From Lysobacteraceae bacterium PS02065 (GTDB lineage Bacteria > Pseudomonadota > Gammaproteobacteria > Xanthomonadales > Rhodanobacteraceae), in assembly GCA_029959555.1 (NCBI GenBank), contig JASCPI010000005.1, forward strand, positions 62,001 to 126,000: DNA of 64,000 nt, given 5' to 3'. Below are positions 1 through 6,959 of this stretch, piece after piece. A program made the position numbers and the translations under genes. The notes below the pieces were generated by a model. That model had not been told where the DNA came from. It worked only from the letters and a program-made list of their open reading frames with translations, and searched no databases. Positions within the stretch are counted from its first letter, which is position 1, and every line of letters starts with the position of its first letter.

Positions 1-26
1 CGGCCCGTTTTCCAGCGGTCTGCCCC

Positions 27-1502
27 GTGATCACCCAGGACGCGTTCGACGCGCTCGCCGCCCAAGGCCACAACCGCATCCCGGTCGTGCGCGAGGTGCT
101 GTCCGACCTCGACACGCCGTTGTCGGTCTACCTCAAGCTCGCCGACGGTCCGTACGCGTACCTGTTCGAATCCGTCGAGGGCGGCGAGAACTGGGGCCGC
201 TACTCGATCATCGGCCTGCCGTGCCGGCGCGTGTTCTCGGTGCGCGGCCGCACGCTCACGGTGGAGGATCTCGGCGAGGTCGTGGAAACGCGCGAGCTCG
301 AGGATCCGCTCGCCGCGATCGAGGCCCTGCGCGCGCAGTACCGCGTGCCCGAGTTGCCCGACCTGCCGGCATTCTCGGGTGGCCTCGTCGGTTATTTCGG
401 TTTCGAGACGATCGGCTGGATCGAGCCGCGCTTCGCGCGCGTCGACAAGCCCGACCAGCTCGGCACCCCCGATGCGCTGCTCATGCTCAGCGAGGAAGTC
501 GCGGTCTTCGACAACCTCAAGGGCCGCCTCTACCTGATCGTGCACGCCGATCCGTCGCAACCGCAGGCGTATGCGCGTGCACGCCGCAGGCTCGACGAGC
601 TCGCGTTCCGGCTGCGCCACGCCGGCTCGAGCTATCCCGAGACGCTCGATCCGAAGCCGCTCGACGAGGCCGATTTCGTCTCGGGCTTCACGCGCGAAGG
701 CTTCGAGGACGCCGTGCGCCGCGCGCAGGAGTACATCCGCGCCGGCGACATCTTCCAGGTCGTGCTGTCGCAGCGCCTCAGCGTGCCGTTCCGCGCGCGT
801 CCGGTCGACGTCTACCGCGCGCTGCGCGCGCTCAACCCGTCGCCGTACATGTACTTCATCGATCTCGGCGCGACCCAGATCGTCGGCTCGTCGCCCGAGA
901 TCCTCGTGCGCCAGCAGCGCGGCAAGGTCGTGCTGCGCCCGATCGCGGGCACGCGCCCGCGCGGTGCCACACCCGAGCAGGATGCCGCGCTCGAGGCCGA
1001 GCTGCTCGCCGATCCGAAGGAGCGCGCCGAGCACCTCATGCTGATCGACCTCGGCCGCAACGACGTCGGCCGCGTCAGCACGACCGGCAGCGTCAGGCTC
1101 AGCGAGAGCTTCGTGGTCGAGCGTTATTCGCACGTCATGCACATCGTCAGCCAGGTCGAAGGCGAGCTGCGCGATGGGTTGTCGTACATGGACGTGCTCG
1201 AGTCCGCGTTCCCGGCCGGCACGGTCAGCGGCGCACCGAAGATCCGCGCGCTCGAGGTGATCCGCGAACTCGAGCCGATCAAGCGCAACATCTACGCGGG
1301 CGCGATCGGCTACATCGGCTGGAACGGCGACGCCGACACCGCGATCGCGATCCGCACCGCGGTGATCCAGGACGGCCGCCTGCACGTGCAGGCCGGCGCC
1401 GGCATCGTCTACGACTCCGATCCCGCCAGGGAGTGGGAGGAGACGATGAACAAGGGGCGCGCGCTGTTCCGCGCGGTCGCGCGGGCCGCTGCAGGCCTGT
1501 GA
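27..1502 (+). CDS. trpE: Anthranilate synthase component I
   Basis: Converts chorismate plus ammonia (supplied by the TrpG glutaminase) to anthranilate, the first committed step of tryptophan synthesis, in the cytosol. The 491-residue product has the normal TrpE length. An N-terminal domain carries the Trp feedback region around residue 40 (LFESVEGG). The C-terminal chorismate-binding domain has GDIFQVVLSQR, IAGTRPRG, a DLGRNDVGR block, PAGTVSGAPK and the final GAGIVYDSDP element. The start is GTG at 27, close to the left edge, so any leader or attenuator lies outside the window. trpG does not follow directly. The next small gene starts inside the trpE stop codon, which suggests co-translation. 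Confidence 0.96.
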   Translation: MITQDAFDALAAQGHNRIPVVREVLSDLDTPLSVYLKLADGPYAYLFESVEGGENWGRYSIIGLPCRRVFSVRGRTLTVEDLGEVVETRELEDPLAAIEALRAQYRVPELPDLPAFSGGLVGYFGFETIGWIEPRFARVDKPDQLGTPDALLMLSEEVAVFDNLKGRLYLIVHADPSQPQAYARARRRLDELAFRLRHAGSSYPETLDPKPLDEADFVSGFTREGFEDAVRRAQEYIRAGDIFQVVLSQRLSVPFRARPVDVYRALRALNPSPYMYFIDLGATQIVGSSPEILVRQQRGKVVLRPIAGTRPRGATPEQDAALEAELLADPKERAEHLMLIDLGRNDVGRVSTTGSVRLSESFVVERYSHVMHIVSQVEGELRDGLSYMDVLESAFPAGTVSGAPKIRALEVIRELEPIKRNIYAGAIGYIGWNGDADTAIAIRTAVIQDGRLHVQAGAGIVYDSDPAREWEETMNKGRALFRAVARAAAGL

Positions 1503-1777
1503 ACTCCGGCGATCCGCGAGCCGACCGGCTGATCGACGTGCTCGGGTCGGCCGCCTCGTACAACGACAAGGGTCATGCGTGGAGCGGTCATGCCGCCGCG
1601 CAGCAGGACGCGATGCGCGCCAACTGGCAGGCCGAACTGCTCGTGCTCGCGGAGGCGCTCGGCGAAGAGGCGCTCGGCAAGGAGCTCGTCAAGGCGATCC
1701 GCTCGGGCGTCGCGGTACGCGACGGCTCGGGTGACGTCGTGCAGCTCGCACGCCGGCGATTCGGTCGCCCACCCTGA
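1499..1777 (+). CDS. Small hypothetical protein coupled to trpE
   Basis: I do not recognise this 92-residue protein. It begins at a GTG that overlaps the trpE stop (GTGA), so translation is probably coupled. Codon use has the same strong third-position GC bias as its neighbours, which supports real coding. The product is predicted soluble and largely helical, with a central helix rich in Ala, Glu and Leu (EALGEEALGKELVKAI) and a basic C-terminus. There is no signal peptide, membrane segment or metal motif. Function is unknown. Its position suggests expression with trpE, but a role in tryptophan synthesis is not supported by sequence. Confidence 0.7.
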   Translation: MNSGDPRADRLIDVLGSAASYNDKGHAWSGHAAAQQDAMRANWQAELLVLAEALGEEALGKELVKAIRSGVAVRDGSGDVVQLARRRFGRPP

Positions 1778-1817
1778 CACCCTTGCGCCGCGCCGTGGCC
1801 GCCACCACGACCGTGCG

Positions 1818-2651
1818 ATGACGGCCACGATCCGTTTCGCCGCCCTCATGGCGCTCGTGCTCGCGTCGTTCCTCGCCGGATGCGCGGCGTCGCGTGTTGC
1901 CGGGCCTGCGCCGCAACGCGTGCTGTTCGTCGGCAACAGCCTCGTCTACACGGGAAACCTGCCCGCCGTGGTCGATGCGCTCGCGGCCGCGACCTCGCGT
2001 CCGACCGTGAGCGACATGCTCGTCGAAGGCGGCGCGACGCTCGCGCAACGCGTCGACGACGGCTCGTTCGAGGCTGCACTCGCTGCGCACCGCTACGGCG
2101 TGGTCGTCGTGCAGGAGCGCGGCGGCGACCTGTTCGGCGCGTTCGGCGACGATGCGCAGGTCGCGTCGCATCGCGCGCTGTCGGCGATCGCGAACCGCGT
2201 GTCCGCGCATGGAGCGACGCTCGTCGTGCTCGGCACCTATCAGGCCAAAGCGGCCGTGTCGGCGCGCCTCGTCGAGGCCGAAGGGCGCGCCGCGCAGGCC
2301 ATGGGTGCACCGTACCTCGCGATCTCGGAACGTTTCCGCGCCGCGCGCGAGCGCGATCCCGCACGCGCGTGGTTCGCCGCCGACGGCATGCATCCGGGGC
2401 GCGACCTCGTGCTGTTCGAGGCGATGCTGCTCGTCGAGCGCCTCACCGGCGCGCGGCCAGCCGCCGCCGCGCTCGATGTCGACGCACCGATCTACGGCAC
2501 CGACACCGGGCTCGAAGCCATCGTGCGTGCCGCGGCTGCGCCGCCGCCGCGCACGTCGACGCCGGCCGGCACGCGTTACGACGCGGCCACCGTCGCGCGA
2601 GTGCAGGCGCTCGCATGGCCGGCCGGCACGCCTGCGCAGGCGACGCCTTGA
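1818..2651 (+). CDS. SGNH/GDSL-like hydrolase lipoprotein
   Basis: A 277-residue predicted lipoprotein. The N-terminus is hydrophobic and ends in a lipobox LAGC at about residue 21, so it is probably anchored in an envelope membrane. After the linker, VLFVGNSLVYTGNLP matches the SGNH block I (nucleophile Ser in GNS). Near the C-terminus, DGMHPG supplies the Asp-x-x-His pair typical of the family. SGNH enzymes are esterases, lipases or deacetylases; the substrate here cannot be read from sequence. ATG 1818 is chosen because it gives the complete signal peptide. The gene ends one base before a convergent SRPBCC gene. Confidence 0.8.
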   Translation: MTATIRFAALMALVLASFLAGCAASRVAGPAPQRVLFVGNSLVYTGNLPAVVDALAAATSRPTVSDMLVEGGATLAQRVDDGSFEAALAAHRYGVVVVQERGGDLFGAFGDDAQVASHRALSAIANRVSAHGATLVVLGTYQAKAAVSARLVEAEGRAAQAMGAPYLAISERFRAARERDPARAWFAADGMHPGRDLVLFEAMLLVERLTGARPAAAALDVDAPIYGTDTGLEAIVRAAAAPPPRTSTPAGTRYDAATVARVQALAWPAGTPAQATP

Positions 2652-2652
2652 C

Positions 2653-3099
2653 TCAGGCCGGGATCTCGGGCTCGACCAGCCGCGCGAGCTGGACCAGCGA
2701 CTCCTGCCAGCCGAGCGTGCACATCTCGAGCGGGATCGCCTCGGGGATGCCCGACTGGGTGATCTGCAGCTCGGTGCCGCACGAGACGGGCGTCAGCACC
2801 ACGTCGACCTCGAGCGTGCCGGGCAGGCCCGGATCGTCGAAGCGGTCGGTGTTGCGGATGCGGCGACCGGGTTCGAGCTCGAGGTACTCGCCGCCGAACG
2901 CATGCGTGTGCCCGCTCGCGAAGTGGGTGAACGACATGCGGAACGTGCCGCCGACGCTTGCGTCGAGGTGATGGACCTCGGCGGTGAAGCCGTAGGGCGG
3001 TAGCCAGCGGCACAGCGCGGCCGGTTCGAGGAAGGCGCGGTAGACGCGCTCGGCGGGCGCGCGCAGCACGCGATGCAGGCGGACGGTGCGATCGGACAT
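2653..3099 (-). CDS. SRPBCC (AHSA1-like) domain protein
   Basis: A 148-residue single-domain protein of the START/SRPBCC helix-grip fold, AHSA1 subgroup. Typical features are the opening RVLRAPAERVYRAFLEP, the aromatic LCRWLPPYGF segment, a central GGTFRMSF strand, GGEYLELEPGRRI, and the C-terminal helix with GWQESLVQLARLVE. Such domains bind small hydrophobic ligands; catalytic function is usually unproven. The start is ATG at 3099, with an AGGAG-like Shine-Dalgarno just upstream. It converges on the SGNH gene with almost no spacing. A second AHSA1-like gene lies at 4763-5221. Confidence 0.85.
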   Translation of the reverse strand: MSDRTVRLHRVLRAPAERVYRAFLEPAALCRWLPPYGFTAEVHHLDASVGGTFRMSFTHFASGHTHAFGGEYLELEPGRRIRNTDRFDDPGLPGTLEVDVVLTPVSCGTELQITQSGIPEAIPLEMCTLGWQESLVQLARLVEPEIPA

Positions 3100-3240
3100 C
3101 GGAATCTCCTCGGCGTGGTGGGTGTCGTCGGCGCGCGTTCCGGCGCCGCATGACGGTATGACGATCGGGCAGGCGAGGAATCGACATGTCGTCCGTGCCT
3201 CCTGCACCATCGGCGTACACGATCGCCGGGATCCCGTGAC

Positions 3241-3633
3241 ATGCCGCCGATGAAGCGCGTTGCACCCGCGGTGGATGCGGACGCCTACGTCGCCGCGCTC
3301 GACGGATGGCGGTACGACATCGTCGCGCGCCTGCGCGCCCTCGTGCGCGCGACGCCCGGGCTCGACGAAGGCATCCGCTGGGGCCACATCGTCTACCGTG
3401 CCAATGGCCCCGTGCTGCTGATCCGCGCCGAAGAGGCGCGCGTGCTGTTCGGATTCTGGCGCGGCAAGCGCCTGCGCGCTATCGAGCCGCGCCTGAAACC
3501 CGGCGGAAAGTACGAACTCGCGACCGCCACGTTCGTCGAGGGCAGCGCGATCGATGACGATGTCGTGCGCGCACTCGTCGCCGAGGCCGTGCGGCTCGAC
3601 GCCGAGCTCGGGGATCCGACGCGCATCGGTTGA
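3241..3633 (+). CDS. DUF1801 domain protein
   Basis: A 130-residue cytosolic protein of the DUF1801/YdhG-like family. The signature is an N-terminal helix pair (YVAALDGWRYDIVARLRALV), then GIRWGHIVYRANG, a strand ending in LFGFWRG, and a C-terminal helix. The family has a small alpha/beta fold and no established biochemical function. It lies between two AHSA1-like genes, a common genomic neighbourhood for DUF1801. A second, divergent member is at 6315-6719. Confidence 0.8.
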   Translation: MPPMKRVAPAVDADAYVAALDGWRYDIVARLRALVRATPGLDEGIRWGHIVYRANGPVLLIRAEEARVLFGFWRGKRLRAIEPRLKPGGKYELATATFVEGSAIDDDVVRALVAEAVRLDAELGDPTRIG

Positions 3634-3735
3634 ATGCGCGTCGGCACGAGACGCATGCCGGTTTCCGTAGGGTGACCGGCTTGCAGCATGTCGCGTGTCT
3701 GCGAGAATGCGCGTCCCGCTTCGCGGCATCGCGCG

Positions 3736-4737
3736 ATGCGCCACGCACCGGACGAGCCGTTGCACACGATCATCGCCGACCACGTCCTGCGCGACGCCCA
3801 GGTGCACGCCACGTCGTTCGCGACGGCGTCGCCGTTCCGCCACGTCGTCATCGACGATTTCTTCACCGAGGATCACGTCGCGCGCATCGAGCGCGAGTTT
3901 CCGGCGTTCGAACGCGGCAGTGCGCGCGACGAGAACGGCGGCCTCGGCAACAAGTCGACCATCGAGAGGATCCGCGGCCTCGGTTCCTCGTTCAGGGCCC
4001 TCGACGACCTGATCCGGACGCCGGCGTTCCTCGACCTCGTCGGCCAGCTGACCGGCATCGACGACCTGCTCTACGATCCCTGGTACTTCGGCGGCGGCAC
4101 GCACGAGAACCGGCATGGACAGGATCTCGACGTCCACGTCGATTTCAATCGCCATCCGATCGAGCATTGGCACCGGCGCCTCAACCTCATCGTCTATCTC
4201 AATCGCGATTGGGAAGATGCCTGGGGCGGTGCCCTCGAGCTGCACTCGGATCCGCGCGCGGCCGACGACGTGAAGGTGCGCGTGGCCCCTGCGTTCAACC
4301 GTTGCGTGATCTTCGAGACCACCGAGACGAGCTGGCACGGGTTCCCGCCGATCGTCCTGCCCGAAGCGCATCGCGAGCGCACGCGCCGTTCGATCGCGCT
4401 GTACTTCTACACGAAGGAGCGACCTGCGGAGGAGCTCGCCGACACGCACTCGACGATCTATGTCGACCGCCCGTTGCCGGAACGCTTCGCGCCGGGCTTC
4501 ACGCTGGCGGAGGACGACGTGCAGGAACTGCGCGTGCTGCTCGCACGCCGCGACCAGCATCTGCAGCGGCTCTACGACGAGGTCACCGCGCTCACGGGAA
4601 AGCTCGAGCACGCCCATGCCGAACGTGACGGGATGCCGCTCGTCCGCCATGTCGGCGCGATGGTCAAGGCGCCGCTGCCGGGTGGGTGGCGCCGGCTTGC
4701 CCGTCGCCTGCGCGACACGATCACGGGCCGGCGTTGA
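3736..4737 (+). CDS. 2OG-Fe(II) oxygenase family protein
   Basis: Predicted Fe(II)/2-oxoglutarate-dependent dioxygenase of the prolyl-4-hydroxylase-like superfamily, about 333 residues. The facial triad is visible as His-x-Asp in DVHVDFNRH and a distal His in ETSWHGFP. RRSIALYFYT supplies the arginine that would bind the 2-oxoglutarate carboxylate. The double-stranded beta-helix core is followed by a C-terminal extension of about 100 residues containing a likely coiled segment (LARRDQHLQRLYDEVTALTGKLE) and a basic tail. An upstream ATG at 3688 would add 16 low-complexity residues; 3736 is preferred, but neither has a strong ribosome site. The substrate is unknown. Confidence 0.8.
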   Translation: MRHAPDEPLHTIIADHVLRDAQVHATSFATASPFRHVVIDDFFTEDHVARIEREFPAFERGSARDENGGLGNKSTIERIRGLGSSFRALDDLIRTPAFLDLVGQLTGIDDLLYDPWYFGGGTHENRHGQDLDVHVDFNRHPIEHWHRRLNLIVYLNRDWEDAWGGALELHSDPRAADDVKVRVAPAFNRCVIFETTETSWHGFPPIVLPEAHRERTRRSIALYFYTKERPAEELADTHSTIYVDRPLPERFAPGFTLAEDDVQELRVLLARRDQHLQRLYDEVTALTGKLEHAHAERDGMPLVRHVGAMVKAPLPGGWRRLARRLRDTITGRR

Positions 4738-4762
4738 GCACGCCGATGCGAGGAGGGACAGC

Positions 4763-5221
4763 ATGACGACGACGCGAGTCGAGCGGCACATCCGTGCATC
4801 ACGGCAGCGTGTCTACGCCGTCCTGGTCGACCCCGATGCCGTTTCGCGATGGAAAGTGCCCGAGGGCATGCACGCCCATGTGCATGCCTTCGAGGCGCGC
4901 GAAGGCGGTGCGATCCGCGTGACCCTCACCTACGACGGCGAGGGCGAGGGCAAGACGGACGCACATTCCGACACCTACAGCGGCTGCTTCGTCACGCTCG
5001 TGCCCGGCGAGTGTGTCGTCGACCGCATCGCGTTCGAGACCGGCGATCCATCGATGCGCGGCGTCATGACGACGACGGTCACGCTCGCCGATGCCGCCGG
5101 AGGAACGCTCGTCACGGCGTTGCACGAAGGCCTCCCGCCGGGCGTCTCACCGGCCGACAACGAGACCGGCTGGCGCATGGCGCTGGATCGCCTCGCCGGC
5201 CTCGTCGAGAGTGAGGCATGA
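4763..5221 (+). CDS. SRPBCC (AHSA1-like) domain protein
   Basis: A 152-residue AHSA1-type SRPBCC protein. Recognisable elements are the opening RHIRASRQRVYAVLVDPDAVSRWKV, a central GGAIRVTLTYDGEG hairpin, DTYSGCFVTLVPGECVV, and the terminal helix GWRMALDRLAGLVE. ATG 4763 is preceded by AGGAGGGA at ideal spacing. The stop overlaps the start of the downstream NUDIX gene (ATGA), so the two are co-translated. Paralogue-like to 2653-3099 but not closely similar. Ligand unknown. Confidence 0.85.
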   Translation: MTTTRVERHIRASRQRVYAVLVDPDAVSRWKVPEGMHAHVHAFEAREGGAIRVTLTYDGEGEGKTDAHSDTYSGCFVTLVPGECVVDRIAFETGDPSMRGVMTTTVTLADAAGGTLVTALHEGLPPGVSPADNETGWRMALDRLAGLVESEA

Positions 5222-5673
5222 CGGACGCTTCGGAAGCGGCGGCGCCTGCACCGCATGACGCCGGCCACACCCGCGAACCGATCCACACGGTCGCGGCCGT
5301 GATCACGCGTGACGATGGTCGCGTGCTGCTCGTGCGCAAGCGCGGCACGTGCATCTTCATCCAGCCCGGCGGCAAGCGCGAACCGGGCGAAGCGTCGCTG
5401 GTGACGCTGTCCCGCGAGCTCGACGAAGAGCTCGGCGTGACGTTCGATGCGGCGCGTGCACGGTGTCTCGGCACGTTCGAGGATGCCGCCGTGCACGAAC
5501 CGGGGCGCCGTGTACGCGCCGAAGCCTGGATCGTCGGGATCCTCGGCGAACCGCGCACCGGCGCGGAGATCGAGGCACTCGCGTGGATCGATCCGGTTGC
5601 GCACGCTGACATCGACGTGGCGCCGCTGAGTGCGCGGCACATCCTGCCGGCGTTCGTCGCGGCGCGAGGCTGA
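5218..5673 (+). CDS. NUDIX hydrolase
   Basis: A 151-residue NUDIX-fold hydrolase that would cleave a nucleoside diphosphate linked to another moiety. The NUDIX box is complete from about residue 52 (GKREPGEAS ... RELDEELG) and has the metal-binding Glu residues. The start overlaps the stop of the SRPBCC gene by four bases. The first 20 residues are probably disordered. Substrate specificity cannot be inferred; the short single-domain architecture fits house-cleaning (MutT-like) members. Confidence 0.9.
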   Translation: MTDASEAAAPAPHDAGHTREPIHTVAAVITRDDGRVLLVRKRGTCIFIQPGGKREPGEASLVTLSRELDEELGVTFDAARARCLGTFEDAAVHEPGRRVRAEAWIVGILGEPRTGAEIEALAWIDPVAHADIDVAPLSARHILPAFVAARG

Positions 5674-5712
5674 GGCGTCGTCTCGGGGACGCGCGACGGG
5701 CGCTCGGCGTGC

Positions 5713-5824
5713 GACGACATGGGGTCGGACGACATGGGGTCAGGTTCATTTTCCCGACGGAACGGCTTCGCGTCGTGAAAGCGCGCGCGGGAAAATGAAC
5801 CTGACTCCATTCCCTGACCCCATT
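5713..5824. repeat. Nested palindromic repeat element
   Basis: Two 14-bp direct copies of GACGACATGGGGTC (5713-5726 and 5728-5741) lead into an inverted repeat: 5734-5755 (core GGGGTCAGGTTCATTTTCCC) pairs with 5789-5810, with one mismatch across 22 bp and a 33-nt spacer. A second GACCCCAT copy at about 5816-5823 pairs with the outer ATGGGGTC copies. This type of GGGGTCAG...TTTTCCC palindrome resembles the REP-like repeats mobilised by Y1 (RAYT/IS200-like) transposases in gammaproteobacteria. No transposase gene is present in the window. Confidence 0.75.
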
Positions 5825-5916
5825 CCGGGCGCCCGCTCGGCCGCATGCTGCGGCGCTCCGTGTGGTGCGGATTCCGTGCGTGCCACACTGGTCGTCCTGT
5901 GCCGAAGGGGAAGGCC

Positions 5917-6294
5917 GTGCCCGCGAACCTGCGTGTGATCGAAGTCCGTCTCGACGTCGCCGATCTCGAGGCCAGCATGGCGTTCTACGCCGAGGTCCTC
6001 GGCTTCACGGTCACGACACGCTGGCCTGCGGACGCGCCGACGTTCGCGATCCTCGAGCACGGTGGCCGACGACTTCAGCTCGCGCAGCGCGCGCGCGGCT
6101 CGTCGAAGGGCGCCTCGTGCTCGCTCTGGCTCGATGTCGAAGGCCTGGAGGCGTGGCATGCGCGTGTCGCCGCGACGCGCGCCATCGCATGGGGTCCGGA
6201 ACGCTACGCCTACGGTCGCCGAGAGTTCGCGTTCCGCGATCCGGACGGCGTGCTCGTGATCCTGTCCGAGCCCGACGGCTGCGCGACCGCCTGA
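5917..6294 (+). CDS. VOC (glyoxalase/bleomycin resistance) protein
   Basis: A 125-residue single VOC module. It opens with the typical strand LRVIEVRLDVADLEASMAFYAEVLGF, has an ILEHGGRRLQLAQ strand, and closes with REFAFRDPDGVLVILSEP. Members bind a divalent metal and perform isomerase, dioxygenase or antibiotic-sequestering roles; none can be assigned here. GTG 5917 is chosen because GGGGAAGG lies just upstream; an in-frame GTG at 5899 is also possible. The following DUF1801 gene starts about 20 bases after the stop and is probably co-transcribed. Confidence 0.8.
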   Translation: MPANLRVIEVRLDVADLEASMAFYAEVLGFTVTTRWPADAPTFAILEHGGRRLQLAQRARGSSKGASCSLWLDVEGLEAWHARVAATRAIAWGPERYAYGRREFAFRDPDGVLVILSEPDGCATA

Positions 6295-6314
6295 ACCGCT
6301 CGAGGACCACGACC

Positions 6315-6719
6315 CTGGCCACGACACGCAGCAACACGTCCACCGCGGGAACGCCCGCCGTCGACGCCTTCCTGGCCACGCTCGAGCATCCTCACCGCGA
6401 CGTGATCGTTGCCTTGCGCGCGCTGGTCCTCGCGAGCGACGCGTCGGTCCGTGAGGGCATCAAGTGGAACGCGCCGAGTTTCCTCGTCGACACCGACTTC
6501 GCGACGATGCACCTGCGCACGAAGGGCGGCGTCGGCCTGATCCTGCACGCCGGTGCGAAGAAGCGCGCGTTCGATGCCGCCGCGATCGAGGATCCCGACC
6601 GCCTGCTCACATGGCTCGGCGACGATCGCGCGATGCTCGTCGTGACCGACCTCGGCATGCTCGAGGCTCGTCGTACCGCACTGACCGCCTTGCTGCGCAA
6701 CTGGATCGCGGTGCTCTGA
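6315..6719 (+). CDS. DUF1801 domain protein with probable CTG start
   Basis: A DUF1801 protein of about 134 residues, recognised by TPAVDAFLATLEHPHRDVI, GIKWNAPSFLV, LHAGAKKRAF and the C-terminal helix ending LLRNWIAVL. No ATG, GTG or TTG occurs in frame before the conserved N-terminal helix. The best start is CTG at 6315, preceded by GAGGA at 6302-6306 with normal spacing. A CTG at 6291 overlapping the upstream stop is an alternative but has no ribosome site. Function unknown. Confidence 0.75.
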   Translation: MATTRSNTSTAGTPAVDAFLATLEHPHRDVIVALRALVLASDASVREGIKWNAPSFLVDTDFATMHLRTKGGVGLILHAGAKKRAFDAAAIEDPDRLLTWLGDDRAMLVVTDLGMLEARRTALTALLRNWIAVL

Positions 6720-6785
6720 CGATCGCAGGGTGGGCGACATGTCGCCATGCGGGATGCCTTGCCGCGCGACGGTGACGCCTGTCTC

Positions 6786-6816
6786 GGCGGAATCACCTGC
6801 GGCGGTTCCGCCCTAC
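6786..6816 (-). repeat. GTAGGGCGGAA-type hairpin repeat, copy A
   Basis: GGCGGAA and TTCCGCC flank a 13-nt loop and are followed by CTAC. This is the reverse-oriented counterpart of the copy at 6872-6904. It lies in the gap between the DUF1801 gene and the end of the kinase gene. Similar short GGCGGAATCCGC...GCGGATTCCGCC hairpins are widespread in intergenic DNA of related bacteria and can act as transcript-end structures. Confidence 0.6.
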
Positions 6817-6871
6817 CCGTCGAGCCCGACGAGGAGGGCAGCATGGATCTTCACGACGGCCACATGCTTCC

Positions 6872-6904
6872 GTAGGGCGGAACCCGCGCAGCGGATTCCG
6901 CCGT
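6872..6904 (+). repeat. GTAGGGCGGAA-type hairpin repeat, copy B
   Basis: GTAGGGCGGAA begins the element. GGCGGAA at 6876-6882 pairs with TTCCGCC at 6896-6902 around CCCGCGCAGCGGA. It is oriented opposite to copy A, about 55 bases away. Together they form a bidirectional structured spacer between convergent transcription units (DUF1801 on plus, kinase on minus). Confidence 0.6.
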
Positions 6905-6959
6905 CATCGGGGTGTGCCGCGCACGCTCGAGGTGACTCGGCAGGCGCGTCACGCGCACT

